NCBI GenBank assembly: GCA_030407005.1 | Contig: JAUDYN010000002.1 | Coordinates: 2,356,001-2,420,000 of the forward strand | Source of the DNA: Desarmillaria ectypa | Lineage: Eukaryota; Basidiomycota; Agaricomycetes; Agaricales; Physalacriaceae | DNA length: 64,000 nucleotides | Direction: 5' to 3' | In this document: one piece after another, positions 10,873 to 22,900 of the stretch | Layout of the letters: every line of letters begins with the position of its first letter | Position numbering within the stretch: the first letter of the stretch is position 1 | Notes under the pieces: generated by a model | What the model saw: the letters and a program-made list of their open reading frames with translations, nothing else | Database searches by the model: none | Told to the model about the DNA's origin: nothing | Position numbers and translations under genes: made by a program

Positions 10873-12471
10873 TTGTTTATGTCTGTATATATTGCAATGC
10901 CTGCATACAGAAAATGCTCCACGCTTACTTCCGACCTTCCTGAATGCCCTTCAGAAAGTCTTACGCTCTTTGATAACCCTGTATGTGCATACTCGTCATT
11001 GAGACTGACAGAGACAAACCCTGATCGTTCGTATTCGCAGCCTACCAACGACCATTTCGATGCCGCGTCCTCCTTGCGCAATGCTCGCCACACCCGAATA
11101 TCATCCATGACTATACCTAAGACTTCCATCACCCCACCCGTGTCACATCCTACCCAAACTTCCCGCAGGAAGACCTTCGCTGGAGACATGAATGCCGCTA
11201 CCCGTAGTCTTCTTCTTGACTTTGAAGAAAAAGTCGCACTTCTTGAATCCAGAAACAAGCACATATCTGTCGAGTTGGAAGCCACTCGAGATGCCCTTGT
11301 CATGGAACGGGAAGAACGCCAGGCCGTCCTTTCCCTGCCCGCCGAACAACCAACTACTCTCGACGGTCAAGTCAGCGACCAGTCGGCGATATTATGGGAA
11401 AGGAAGCTTCCAATGGATATCTTAGAGGTCCTGAAGAAAGTCAGAACTCAAAATACCGTTCTCTCGCGTTCTGTCCGAGAATACCAGGATCAGTGTGAAT
11501 CCCTGTCAAGTCTCCTCGACAGGGAATGTGGAGAACGGCAACGCGCTGAGAATGAAGCTGCACGATTGTCACAAGTCAACTTCAGGCTTTTCGAGCACAA
11601 TAAATTGCTCGTTAACAGAGATCTAGCATTCCAAAGAATGACGTCTTCTTTCGAATCTCGATCACCGGCAGAATTCATTCGGGGATATGCCAATGAATCC
11701 GCGTCCTCTGAGGACCAGGGCCGATTTTCTCTCCGCGCCCAGCTCAATTCTGCGACCGATGAACTTCATGTGGTCAAACTTCAACTCGCTGCTTCCCAAG
11801 AGAAATGTGCCAGTTTATCTGAACGTATTTCATCCCTTCAGCGCCAGATGAGCCAATGTGTTGACTTGTCGACACAAGCACTAGAAGTGGAGAGGGACCT
11901 GCGAGACGAGATCTCCCATCGTGCTAGCTTATTGTCAAGCGAAAATGTTGAACTTCAAAACAAATTTCGAGCCTTAGAAGAGGAACTGCAGAGACGTGCT
12001 TCCTTGGACACTCCGGCTGGCAAAGGTTCACTGAGGAAGCGCCCCTTGCGGACACCCATGCTCTCAAATTTGGCAGCCTCCGCTATTTTGAAGGTGCGTT
12101 ACAGAACTAGAACGTTTAGCCCTTTCATTGACAAAACGTAGACCGACCTTCCATACACCTCCGATTCTCCTTCGACTCCACAGTCAGCGGATTCGAGTGT
12201 TCTTCCAACTCCAGATGTAGGATCTTTATCTGCTCCACTTTTCGTCCTTACCGATTCACCTACCCCTTCTTTTGTTGGGCTATCGAGTGATATGCTTTAC
12301 TCCGATGCTCGCCATCCTCTTCACTCTTCAGCATTTACTCTAACTGGGTTGATACCGCCTCCATATAGGAAGGATGGTCGAAATTCTGTACTAGCTGTCA
12401 CACTTTCTAGCAAGCGTACCCCTCTGCCGTCGTCAGTTTTGAAGACGGAGTGTACGCAATCTGTGAGTTGA
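10873..12471 (+). CDS. Coiled-coil hypothetical protein
   Basis: I do not recognise the family. Exon 1 starts at or soon after 10873 and ends at a GTGCGT donor near 12093; exon 2 begins after ACGTAG at about 12141 and reaches TGA at 12469-12471. The product is about 510 residues. Residues near 100-375 are rich in Leu, Glu, Gln, Arg and Ala in heptad-like spacing and should form long coiled coils. A short KR-rich patch (SLRKRPLRTP) and a Ser/Pro/Thr-rich tail follow. Such a layout fits a cytoskeletal or scaffolding protein, but that is only inference. The start is uncertain: several Met codons (10873 frame, and later ones) could serve. A canonical GTGAGT overlaps the stop; using it would add an open frame running into the repeat at 12550, which I consider less likely. 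Confidence 0.65.
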
Positions 12472-12549
12472 GCACCTTCTAGATTTCTTTGACATCTACA
12501 GCTGAGTCTTCTAGGTCAATGTAATAAATACCTGTACCATCGACCACAT

Positions 12550-12820
12550 TGTATCTGACACCAGCTCGTACCATGTCAAGCCGCTTATATCGCCACGAAA
12601 CCAATTGGAATCAAAACGAGGATCTGCGGTTCTTGTACGCTTGCCAATTTTGACAGTTTTCTTTGTGAAACTGACAGCATATAGGCTGATATCTCGCTCA
12701 AACAATCAGGATGGGAAATACTTGAACCTTCTGTTGTTCGGACCCCGTTTTAGGGCTTGTTATTTAAAGATACGCAATACATAGCAGGCTTTGACTAGCT
12801 CAGGTTTCCTGCCAGAAAAC
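12550..12820 (+). repeat. Repeat copy A (decayed Myb-like coding remnant)
   Basis: About 270 bp resembling 16990-17262 in the same orientation, with shared words such as CTCGTACC..GTCAAGCCGC, TTGGAATCAAAACGAG, TCTCGCTCAAACAAT and GGTTTCCTG. One frame reads NWNQNEDLRFL and, after an AG, ADISLKQSGW, which resembles the W..(E)ED..LL / GLS.K.I. pattern of Myb/SANT helices. The flanking frames are broken, so it looks like a relic. Confidence 0.5.
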
Positions 12821-12985
12821 TGACACACGCGAGATAGCTCCTTGCGACTGACTTTGCGCGACGTTTCGCTTCACCGTGATGATCTAGGTGCCCAGACGTG
12901 GGAAGGGTGTCCGGGACGTACGAGGATATTGGAAGAGCTTTCTGTTTCCAGCAACGACAGGGATCTTTAAGTATTAGTTAATTTC

Positions 12986-13017
12986 TTTTTTTTTTTTTTG
13001 GGGGGGGGGGGGGGGGG
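12986..13017 (+). repeat. Homopolymer run T14 then G18
   Basis: Fourteen T are followed directly by eighteen G, then TGGGGATG. Lengths of such runs are error-prone in sequencing. If real, the G tract could form a quadruplex. Confidence 0.85.
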
Positions 13018-13534
13018 TGGGGATGCGGGAAGCTACGTATGCCGCTTGCTCAGTAGATTAGTGTCCTTCGACGGAGTGAAGCGGTTGGAAGGGAGAGACT
13101 CGGTATTGAAGTAATTATGGATGCTTTGAAACGCATGGCGTTGGTCAATGGGTTGGTGGTGGATTTGGATTTGGTTCGCGATTTGCTATTCAGCACAATG
13201 GATTCAGATCCCCCGCCACTAGGAGTGATCTAAAACCCGGAGAGCAACCAGTTCTTGCTGTCGACTATGAAGATCGGTAGTTTTGGTTGACAGGCCCATT
13301 TTGTATACACGTACACTCTGTATTGCTAGAAAAACTACCGTATGCTGATGATTACAGAAATGTAATTTAAGGGATCTGCCCAATATTAATGCACTCACGA
13401 CAGCGTGCCGTCCATTAACGGAATTACTATAAGTAATTCCTTCTATCAGAACCACTAGCAATTACAACACAGCGAATGCTTCCTGTATTTGCTTCACCTG
13501 ATACCCTATGACACGAGTTAGGGCGGAATACATC

Positions 13535-15488
13535 TCATCCCAATTCTAACTCACTTAAGAGAATACAGCTTTCTGCTAAGAGGATCATATCCTGAAACCC
13601 AGCATTAAAGACATCGAAAAGTTCCGCTTCCTCGTCATTGGCAGGGCCTTGTGCTGAGTGAGATGCCCACAACGCAACCAATTCCTCAAGCAAGACTTGA
13701 CCTGCAGATACCCATACGGTCTAACAAAGGAGAGTAAGTGGCATGATCGATACAAACTCTGCCGGACTTACCCCAATAATCGGATTGATAGACGAACCAT
13801 GCGGCACGGTACCGGTCATCCGAAATATAGTTTGAGCGGCCATGAGAACCTTATCCTTAGACTCCTTGTCGGCTTTCGCGAAGAGACCGTACAACTGCAT
13901 GATAGCGGCGTAGGTCAGGTTATGGGCAACAAAGAGTGTTATCCTTTTGGTAGCTGTTGGGTTAGTCACTGCATTCGGTGATGGAAGGGTGCTTCGCAGA
14001 TTCTCAATTAGACCGTCTAGGGCGGCAAACGACGCATAAAAGTCAATCGACTCTTGCTCAGCCATGTCTACATTGATGTTGGGATTATCAATTTAGAATG
14101 ACGACGGAAGAACGAGAGCGGCCCACATACCAGCCTTCCACTTTCTTATCAAGTCGGTTGCGCGCTCCCATAAGAGGGCGGCTTTCACATGAAGCGCCTT
14201 TGTCGACATTTCATTACCGCCTGATGCAGGCGCACCTTTGAAGTACTTCCGAATGGTAGAACTACACACCATATTCGACGGAAACCCTCCCTAAAGAAAA
14301 CCCATATCAGAAAAGAATTATGCCAGAAAGAATTCAAACGTACATTCTCGTAATCTTGGACTTCAAGAGACCATGGGGTATCAACTTGAATTCCAACGAT
14401 GTCAGAAAGGCACCTAGAATTGGGTTCGGACGCCAAAGCGACTGCCCAGCATTTATCCAGGATCAACCCCGTTCAGCAAGCGTCTACGCGTTCGCCTTCT
14501 TCGATGGCATCCTGCGGCGCCGGGAGAATTGACATTGGACCCGTGGAGGTGTTTCGGTCGGATCGTATTTTAGTCAGTCCAGTACTGAGGCCGAGGGAAA
14601 CGGCCGTCGTGACATGGTACTTTCCTTCTAAGAAGCGCCCAGATGCTAGAAAGTAATATGCCAATAGGATCTCTGCCTGTATGGTTTGCAAAAATTTCTG
14701 AGGGTGATGGTTGTTTGAGAGTGCACCAGATACGTCTGTCAGAGCTCGCTCAAGGAGTGTCTTTTCGTGGACGATCAAAGACGGAGTATGTGATAGGAAA
14801 ATTCCCAGTAGGTAGACAGTCGTCATGAGTGCTGGTAATGGCCGGGAGTAGTATGCAGAAGGATCAAGGGCGGCTGATCGGAAGCGGGAAACGTTCATAA
14901 AGAATCTGTATTCTGAGGCACAATCGAGAAACTTATCGATCCTATAAATTGTGAATATTGTATTTAGACAAGTTATAAGTATGAAGAAGGTAAAAGAACG
15001 AACAAGACAGTTTTGACTTCGAGAGGAGGGTCTGGCAATGTCCACCAACTATAATTTAATGGGGAAACTGCAGGACCAGGATATAAATATATGTATTAGC
15101 CCAAGATAAATGAGAGAATAAACATACTGGAATCAGAAGAGGAACCATCAATTGAGTAAGGGTCACTCAGAACGACGGACGGGTCCAGTTCCTTTGGGTT
15201 TTCAAGCTCGCGAATTCGAATCTCAACTCGACTGATATTTTTCTCGAGGACCTCCATCTTGGTACGGCCGTGGCCGTCCTTATACTGGCAATCTTCGGAT
15301 CGGTTTCCTCGACTGCACGGTCCGCAAATGGGGCGAGCACCGTCGCACCGCTGCAAAGAAGAGGTTACTTGAGGCCAGGTACGATACTGGCGAATGATAA
15401 GAGGGCCAACCATTTTTCGTCTGCGGCAGTGAATACAGGCTTGACCCCAGTGGAGAGCAGAGTTGCGAACGGAGGAAGGAGAAGACAT
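13535..15488 (-). CDS. Zn(II)2Cys6 fungal transcription factor
   Basis: A multi-exon gene from the ATG at 15488 to TGA at 13535-13537. After removing an intron inside the DNA-binding domain, the N-terminus reads C-x2-C-x6-C-x6-C-x2-C-x8-C (CIHC..RKM-RCDGARPICGPCSRG..EDC), an intact Gal4-type binuclear zinc cluster. It is followed by a short coiled coil (MEVLEKNISRVEIRIRELE), the usual dimerisation element. Later exons carry the helical middle-homology region of fungal-specific transcription factors, including a segment at about 14880-14500 around FLQTIQAEILLAYYFLASGRFLEGKYH. The last exon ends in a hydrophobic helix. It would bind CGG-type DNA sites in the nucleus; targets are unknown. About eight introns are implied and not all joins were fixed. 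It stands alone between two related repeats. Confidence 0.8.
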
Positions 15489-15821
15489 AGCAGCGTTTGA
15501 GAGCTAGAGAAATGTCGGATGGTAGATATTATTGCACACTCGGGATGCCTTCCAATTTATACCCTTGTAAAAGGATATAATCCGGTATGTACTCAGGACA
15601 TAAACCATAATATGTGAGTACGGAGTATTAACGACGAAAGCAAATTGTGTCAGAGAGTTTCACGTCACGGTCTTCCACTGTGGCCGTGTAAATCCCCGAA
15701 CCGAATACGAGATCCGGAGGAGAATAGAAAACTAAGGCTAAATGTACCTGACTGGGAGCTGCTTTGTTACTAGACGACGTTGTTTGTTTTGGACCTCTTC
15801 GTCGCAAGCAAAAGCGAAGCA

Positions 15822-15865
15822 GCACCAAGCTTATTACAGCCTGTAAGGAGCAATAAGCTTGGTGC
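15822..15865. repeat. 14-bp perfect inverted repeat
   Basis: GCACCAAGCTTATT at 15822-15835 is repeated in inverse at 15852-15865 with a 16-nt loop. It could be a hairpin, a terminator-like element or a remnant of a mobile-element end; no transposase is near. Confidence 0.7.
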
Positions 15866-16559
15866 ATACAAACCGTCACTATCTGCAGGAAGGGATCTAT
15901 CTATCAACGGGGAGACTGAAATAGTACAATAATGAATCAACCTCTGAGCATAGAGATACAGATGACTGTAATTTTGCGTAGCTTTACAAAGGTCAGTCAA
16001 GTATTACGAGCTGCATTACGGTTGACTCTTACACACTTTGACTTGGATAAATTCCAAATCCAAGTCACACGAAGTCCACTCTAATTGCAGAACTAAATGT
16101 GCCTCAAACCTTGAGTAGAATGTATGACGTCGGCTATCAAAGCCAGGCTAGTAGCCGGTCTCTCGGGGACGGAAAATTTGGCCGTCGTACACCGGTTGAC
16201 GACGATCTGGCCTTCCAGGCCTTCGGATGACGTCCCGGAATTCGGCGTTTCCGGCACCGCTAATGTCAATAATGATTAGATTTAGTAGCACCACGGCAGT
16301 CGTAGTAATCACGTGTCATCCCCACGCAGGGACAGAATGTCAAAGTAACATAAATCGATTGGTCACTCTTGGCCCTGGCCAAACAATAAGGCGCAAGCTT
16401 GGTAAGGATATGAAACTAACGTTCACATGCCCGCTGTAACGTTTAAGCTCGGAAATGGCCCCAGAGGATAGGTCCGTCAAGAAGCAACGGTAATGCCCAA
16501 TGCAAGGGTGGTCTCGTATACTGCACAATTAAGTCAATTCAGAAAAGCACGTATTGCAA

Positions 16560-16800
16560 CAGCTATTCCCTCACTAACACTGGACAAAAATCAAAGTATT
16601 TTTACTAAAATATGCAAAAGAACCTGAAAGTATTTGTGAATTTTTACTGTTTTACGCAAATTTTACAAAATACAGTGAAAAGTTCTAAATATGTATACCA
16701 TTTTTTCTGCAAGAATACCAAAATGAAACTTCGTATTTTTTTGTGTATTTATAGGTAAAATTACTTAAATTTTGATGCAATGTGAACGGATCAGATTTTA
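16560..16800. repeat. AT-rich block
   Basis: A strongly AT-rich tract with recurrent GTATTTTT, AAATTTTAC and TTTTTACTG words, clearly different in base composition from the genes on either side. It may be degraded transposon sequence or a scaffold-attachment type region. No coding frame is visible. Confidence 0.5.
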
Positions 16801-16989
16801 GCGGGTATCCATCTCCTAAACACTGGTCTCCGTGCGACGGTTAATATTGATATCCGACGTCGAATTCGCTGTGCGATGGATGGATGGCGCCGTCGTCTTG
16901 ATTGTCGTAGGAATACATAACAACCTGTACTATAATGTCAGCCACCAAAGTCAATACTTTACGGAAAACACTAAACGCTCCGCGAAAGT

Positions 16990-17262
16990 CTCCATCTCGA
17001 CTCCGACTCGTACCGCGTCAAGCCGCAAATACAGCCACGAAAGCAGTTGGAATCAAAACGAGCATCCGCGATTCTTGTTAGTATGCTTGTGATTTCTTTG
17101 ACCGTTTTTTTTTGTAAGTCTAATCGCATGTGTTACGTGTAGGCTGATGTCTCGCTCAAACAATTAGGGTGGGTATACTTATTGACCAGGGGCATGCTAT
17201 TTGAGAACACACAATACATAATCGGCATCAGCTAGCTTACTCCTTGGTTTCCTGTCAGAGAT
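16990..17262 (+). repeat. Repeat copy B (decayed Myb-like coding remnant)
   Basis: Direct-orientation relative of 12550-12820. One frame reads SWNQNEHPRFLL and, after a GTAAGT..GTAG that resembles an intron, ADVSLKQLGW. A spliced coding origin is therefore suggested. It ends next to the stop of the DUF6534 gene on the other strand. Confidence 0.5.
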
Positions 17263-17274
17263 ATATGGTCTTTG

Positions 17275-19203
17275 TCAAACTTTGCTCAGGCCATTTCCTT
17301 CCGCGGTAAGAGTCAACTCTTCGGGGCCGACCTTGTACGGCACCAATTCTAGTTCATTGGGCATTCTGGGCACCTTGGAATGAAGGCTCTGAGAGACATT
17401 CGTAGCGAAATGAATCCCGGATTCCTGAAGTCCACTGAATGAGAAGCCTGAAAAATCGTAGAGGATTAAATGTACTTCCGGCATCGAGATATGTCCATCA
17501 TCGTTTACATTTTGAATATACGGTCGCGCATTGATCGATGCGAGCACAGTGTTACAGTAGACGGGCGAAATAAGGAAGCAGAGCCCGACGTAAAGATAGT
17601 AGGTCGGATACGGCATTAACTAGGGATAGTAGTAAACACGATTGTTTTTGTAGTAAGCAATTATCAATCCATACCATGACTAGAGTAACGATAGCTATAA
17701 CAGCCGGCCAGGTGCCGGTGTTGATAGGGAAGAGAATGAGCCGATGAATCGTAGAACGCGTCCTTGGAATGACAATTAGACAGGAACGGCAAAGGGAGGG
17801 ATTGAATAGCATCCTCTTTGATTGTTACTCCAATACGAAGGTACCTTCACAAGAGGAACCAGCACATTGTGATTGCGATAAACAGATCTACAACGGCGCT
17901 AAGGATGGAATATGTGACGGCGATACCCTTGATAGACGTGAGAACGTGACTCTTGTTTGTCCCGAAATTCAGGATCTTGCCTTGCTAGTAGATGTTGTAA
18001 ATTGCAGTTTGTGTGTTGATGGAAGGCTGTCATGAGACTGTCAATGAATCGTAAAGATATCAGAAGTGAAAGTCCAGGTTCACTCGATGGCCATGAAAAC
18101 TACAGTAAAACATTAGGATCATGCATCCATATGATAGTTTCTACGCACTCACTAATTCCGTTAACTAGACAATATAAATTATTTAATATACATCTACGAA
18201 AAAGTTACCGTCACTCACTAAGTTGGAATGAGATGGCCGGCGCCTGTAAGGGCATTATTCGGGGAATTTATGAGACGAGCGGAAGGAAAATGAAGGACCT
18301 TGCAAGGAAAGCAATGATAAGCTTTGTTACTGACTGAAGCGATATTAAAGTGCGACGTCACTGAAGCAAAAGGTTCTTACACATCCAAATTTGATACGCA
18401 AAATATCCTTGTGCCAGTGTGGCTACCAGAATATGTGATATCAGAAGGACGGCGATTTTGAGCTGGTTCTCTACCATGAAGAGAACTTGAATCTAGAGCA
18501 AATTACTAGAAGGACAAAGCTATCCGTATCGAGTGAACACTGACCAGATATTACCTGCCGAGAAGGGATGCCTTGGCATGGATACACAATCATCGAGTAG
18601 GACGTACAATCGAATATGATCTGTACTTGCTGTTGCATTTTCGCGTATCATCTTATACACTAGATAGTAGAAATGATACGCATTTAGTCCAAACTCCCGA
18701 TGAAATATCGCAAACACTTACTCCCAGAAACGATGAGGCTTTGGTGCACAATATCCATAGACCTACGCACAAACGTCAAGAAAATCGTAGTAATCCAATG
18801 AAATGAGTGACCAGAGCCATATATCCTACGGGAAGAGTGTAAGAGTCAGACGTGGGCACTGCTGATTTTCTTACTAAAAACTTGATGCAACAATTGTCTT
18901 TCTGTGTACTGTTATGGATAATGCAATCGTTAACATCGGGTTTCATTGGTTATGCACGGAATCTTACTTGAAGAAATACAAGAAACTGAGCGACCGATCT
19001 CTATCAATCGATTACGACTTCTGTGAACAAGGACACCGACATTTGCATGCAAGAGATTCCTGTCATTGTATCAAGCCACAAATAATTACAGAAGACGCGT
19101 TCGACTCACCCCAAAGAGCCATGGTGAAGAACACGGCTTAAACTTCGATACTGGAAAACAAGAAGTCGTCTGGCACTGGAGAAAAGTGGACGGCAGCAGG
19201 CAT
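17275..19203 (-). pseudogene. DUF6534-family multi-pass membrane protein, probably damaged
   Basis: Several minus-strand exons match the seven-helix DUF6534 family of mushroom fungi: a segment reading ALWGISCMQ (helix 1), DIVHQSLIVSG, NAYHFYYLV, a helix ending in GYFAYQIW (about 18480-18385), SILSAVVDLFIAITMCWFL (about 17900), TRSTIHRLILFPINTG (17770-17720) and the C-terminal CNTVLASINAR motif (about 17540). The tail runs to TGA at 17275-17277. The join from 17667 to 17621 over a 50-nt intron is clear. The natural start appears to be the ATG at 19203, but a TAA at 19138-19140 interrupts that frame just before helix 1, and the frame after ISCMQ also breaks. The gene may be decayed, or an unrecognised exon may replace the first part. 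Family function is unknown; proteins are plasma-membrane type. Confidence 0.55.
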
Positions 19204-19931
19204 CGCATACGATATATATTAAAAGAGTAAGCCAAAGACTGAGAGAGAATGTGTATTCTTAGATAGATGTTGGGCTTTTTAAATGGATCAGTGGCTATTT
19301 CTAGACCAGTGACTACTTGACAGCATTAGGTGTCTCGATAACTACATCGAATGACAGAGACAGATCCTTTAAATCATGATTGTGATACGATATGCCAAAT
19401 CACTCCCTTGAGACAGATGCTGCAGAGGATGCCGTATCCATCGTTTCGTTGAATACGAACTTGAATACTCAGTGCCGCCTCCGTGACGAGATGCCGATCA
19501 TTACACCTGAAAATAAGACTTCTTTACGAAAATCCAGGAGGTACTTTTACACCCTTGAATAAGACGGGCTGAACTATGACCAGGAATCAATCTGCCAGCG
19601 GCCAAACGAAAGAGGGGGTCGTGGGAAGAAATCAAGTTTGACGAAGGCATCATCATATTTGTGTGATGTCCTTCATCGTTGCACCTTGCCCGGCATGCAA
19701 CGCTTACATAATCTTGGTCTTAGATAAGAGAAGGACGGGGCCCAAGACAGCGATGTATCCTGCTGCATTAAGATGCACTATCACAATTCCTCTAGTGCGT
19801 TTTAATCTCGCGGGCGGAATCACCAAAATCAATAAATACCTCGGGGCAGGCGTATGTATCTATGCAAAGGATAAGAGGTTTGTATTTACCAAAAACATTG
19901 GTAGTTCTGTCCAGAAATTAGGGTTATGCAA
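19204..19931. other. Intergenic stretch between DUF6534 and FKS 3' end
   Basis: About 730 bp. A minus-strand frame near 19800-19710 reads a hydrophobic segment around AAGYIAVLGPVLLL flanked by AG and stop; it could be a stray exon. I cannot tie it to either neighbour. Confidence 0.4.
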
Positions 19932-22900
19932 CTAACATAACGATGTACAAGGTAAAAAAGACGGCGATACGGGGTGATTATATACACTAAACATCAGCCA
20001 AGCCAGTGTCAGTTGAAATGGTGTTAGATCGTTAAATACTCTTGCAGATGCTGCAGTCAAACGTAATAGAATTGCGGAAGATAGCGGCTGTTTGTGACAA
20101 GTCAATAAAAATCCAACACGGTACGAAGAAAACATACGCAAAACGATCAAAGCTATCAAAAAGCTAATCACGATAATATAGAGCAAGGTGTACTTGATGA
20201 CCTGGATGCATATACCTCAGTTACAAACGAAGTGAGAGGACACGGATGGACGTACAATCCACCTTCGCTGTCTCTTCTGTTTTGTCGAGAACAGTGGCGC
20301 TCGTATTTGTTTCGAAGGACGCAACCAGACTAGGGGAAAAAATTAGGAAACGACTCATAGCAAACGGACGCATCACGTACACAACATCGTAGAGTGTAGT
20401 TGATTAATGAACGGTATGAGAAGTGGAGGCGTCAGAATTATCATCAACATGTGAGCAAGCAAGAAATCCGAGCTCCACAAGGACATCTCGACAATCTTGA
20501 CGATGTACTCTCGAGCAGGCTGTGACATTGCTGACGTTCCAAGACCTCTTCCATACCATTTGCCAGTCCACCATGCCCTATTGGTCTCATCATGCTTGAA
20601 CTCCCTGGTCAAGAAAACGGCGATAAGGATTCTTTGAATTGCCCTTTGGACGGCAACGATTGACAAGACACCCAAAACAGCATGAGATGCATCCCAAAGT
20701 TCCAGGAACCACTACCAATTCTGATGAGAAATATATTCCCGAAAATTGTAAGGCAACACTTACGAAGAACTCAAAGAACGCGATGATACCGAAGAGAGCA
20801 GATCCATGCGCCAACGCAGCCATTACCGAACCAAACTTGGCCCAAGATTCCATCATGGGACCCAAAAAGAGCGAGATGAAGAACAGTATGAGAAGCACGG
20901 CGGCATTCCAGACGACGGGGCCGACTGCAATAAGGCACATCCTGATCAGTGGGCTCGGGTTCTGGTTGCCATTTGCATCTGGGAATGACTTGACAAACAT
21001 ATACGCATTTACGAATAGGATCGCCGTGCAAATGGGCCATATGATTTCAGAGAAAATAACGGTCCTCCATCCAGCACGAGGCACATCACCGGCAAGCTTA
21101 TCAGAAGGATGTCCAAGCTTCTTCTTCTTGTAGCCGGTGATCATTGTACGTGACAACCTGCAGTATCCATACCAGCTGCTGGTTTTTGTACGGGAGTTAC
21201 CACGAGACATCCATCGCAAGAATTCCCGATAATCGATAATGAAATCGGCAAACGAGAACTGATGCGGATTGAAGAGAAATGGTGCGATGCAAAGGGACAA
21301 TACCGACGCCCAGAAGTAAATCAAGTGTGGGATCCAGATAGCCATGGTAGCATATAACAATAGCAGCAGGTTTCGCATACCCATATAGATACTGGGCCCA
21401 GCGAAACGTGAGTACAAGATGCTGAAGTTGATTCGGCTGGTAGCGAAGCCTCGACCCGTGGCGATATAACGAGCGCCTCCGAAAGTCAGATTACTGAGGA
21501 TAGACTGGCAATAGATCTGCGTGGAGAATACTTCGAAGATGGGGGAAAGGGAGAGGAAATGTTTCCCCAGCCGGAGCAGAGCTTTGCCCGTGCCCCTCTC
21601 GACCAGTTCTGCAAAGACAGTCAGCGTCAATTACATGGGAGTGCCAATTGATGTACCTTGCAAAAACAACGGCAAGAAGGCGATGAAGAAAACCAAGAAA
21701 ATGGAGATAACGCAACGACGGATCCAGTCAAACACTGGAATGAGGTTATAACACCCGGGCTGACCACCCAGAACGTTTCCTTGAGAGTCAACCTTGCAAA
21801 TCAAAAGCTGTTTGTTGAGAGTTCCAAGATACATGACTATATGCGGGTAAGTAAAAAAAAAACTGGAACGGAAAAATAGAACGGCTTACGTGTGACCATG
21901 AAAATCTTGATGGAATAAATGACAAGAATGTTGTTAATGTGGAAACCGGGATGACCGTAATAGAACGTGAGGAATCGGTCAATGGGTAGCTGTGTTCCCA
22001 GATAATAATACTCTCGACTGAGCATCTGTTCACCCATACCAGTCCCGATCTTGGTCTGGAAGTTCAAGATGGTGCCAAAACCAAGATCACGCCCTTTACC
22101 ACACTGGTAGTACTCCGAGTGCTTGATACGACCACCGCGGCCAAAAGCATTCATCCCGGCGAAAATATCCTCATTGAGATGGAGGCCCTTTTGCGCTTTG
22201 GATACTCCTCCTCGAGTGTTCATGAATGTCGCGTTCAAGAAATCAGGATGTCCATAATGCAGCTTGCCACCGATCCACGCTAATGCACGAGCCGTCATGG
22301 TACCGAAGGTCTGTTCCTTTCCGGCGGCGATATCACCAAGTACACCAATATTCTCGGAGAAAATGTACTCTCGTGTACCGACGATGGCCACGGGCGATTT
22401 GGTGAACTCTTTATGTCCCCACTGCGCGTACGGACTCTGACTGGAGACTGAGTATTCTTCAAACTCGCCAAGAATGTTCCGGATCTTCAAACATTCCTCC
22501 AAATAGTTGTCCTGGTTGGCATCAATGAGCTGCAAGTATTCGCCGCGGTAGAATATAATAGCGTGGTTTTGATTATCGGATTTACCATCGCCGAGAATTG
22601 GGTTTCCGGGAAGTTCAACGCGGAACTTTGGTCGTCGCCGACCAGTCTCCTCGTCAAGTTCGGAATGTCCATCAATGAGGGTAGAGAAAAGGCGAGGGTC
22701 GCCACCTTTGGGGCCGGGCTCTTCGTCGAGATAAGCGATCTGCAAGTCAGGATACGCACGGAGGAGGAACTCGACATTCTCTTGCTCCTCCTTGTTGAAC
22801 TTGGCATACCGCTGCATGGAAATCGTGAACTTGAACTTCCGTCTAGCCATACGCTCGAGCTCTTTCTCCAACCGCTCCGTGTTTCCGCCGAACGCATGTA

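Larger units (their letters stand above)
12472..13534. other. Gene-free stretch with repeat copy and homopolymers
   Basis: 1.06 kb between convergent genes. It holds repeat copy A (about 12550-12820) and a T14-G18 run (12986-13017). The rest shows no convincing gene. Confidence 0.55.
15489..17274. other. Gene-poor region with repeats and AT-rich block
   Basis: 1.8 kb with no supported gene. It contains a 14-bp inverted repeat (15822-15865), GC-richer debris around 16130-16260, an AT-rich block (16560-16800) and repeat copy B (16990-17262). Short frames on both strands lack protein-like composition. Confidence 0.55.

Noticed and set aside
12472..12780. Extra exon extending the coiled-coil gene past a GTGAGT donor at 12463
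   Set aside because: The join is in frame and open for about 80 codons, but it runs into repeat copy A in a frame different from the Myb-like one, and the exon before already ends in a stop three codons on.
15628..16000. Two minus-strand frames upstream of the Zn2Cys6 gene
   Set aside because: They contain the inverted repeat, have poor composition and no start context.
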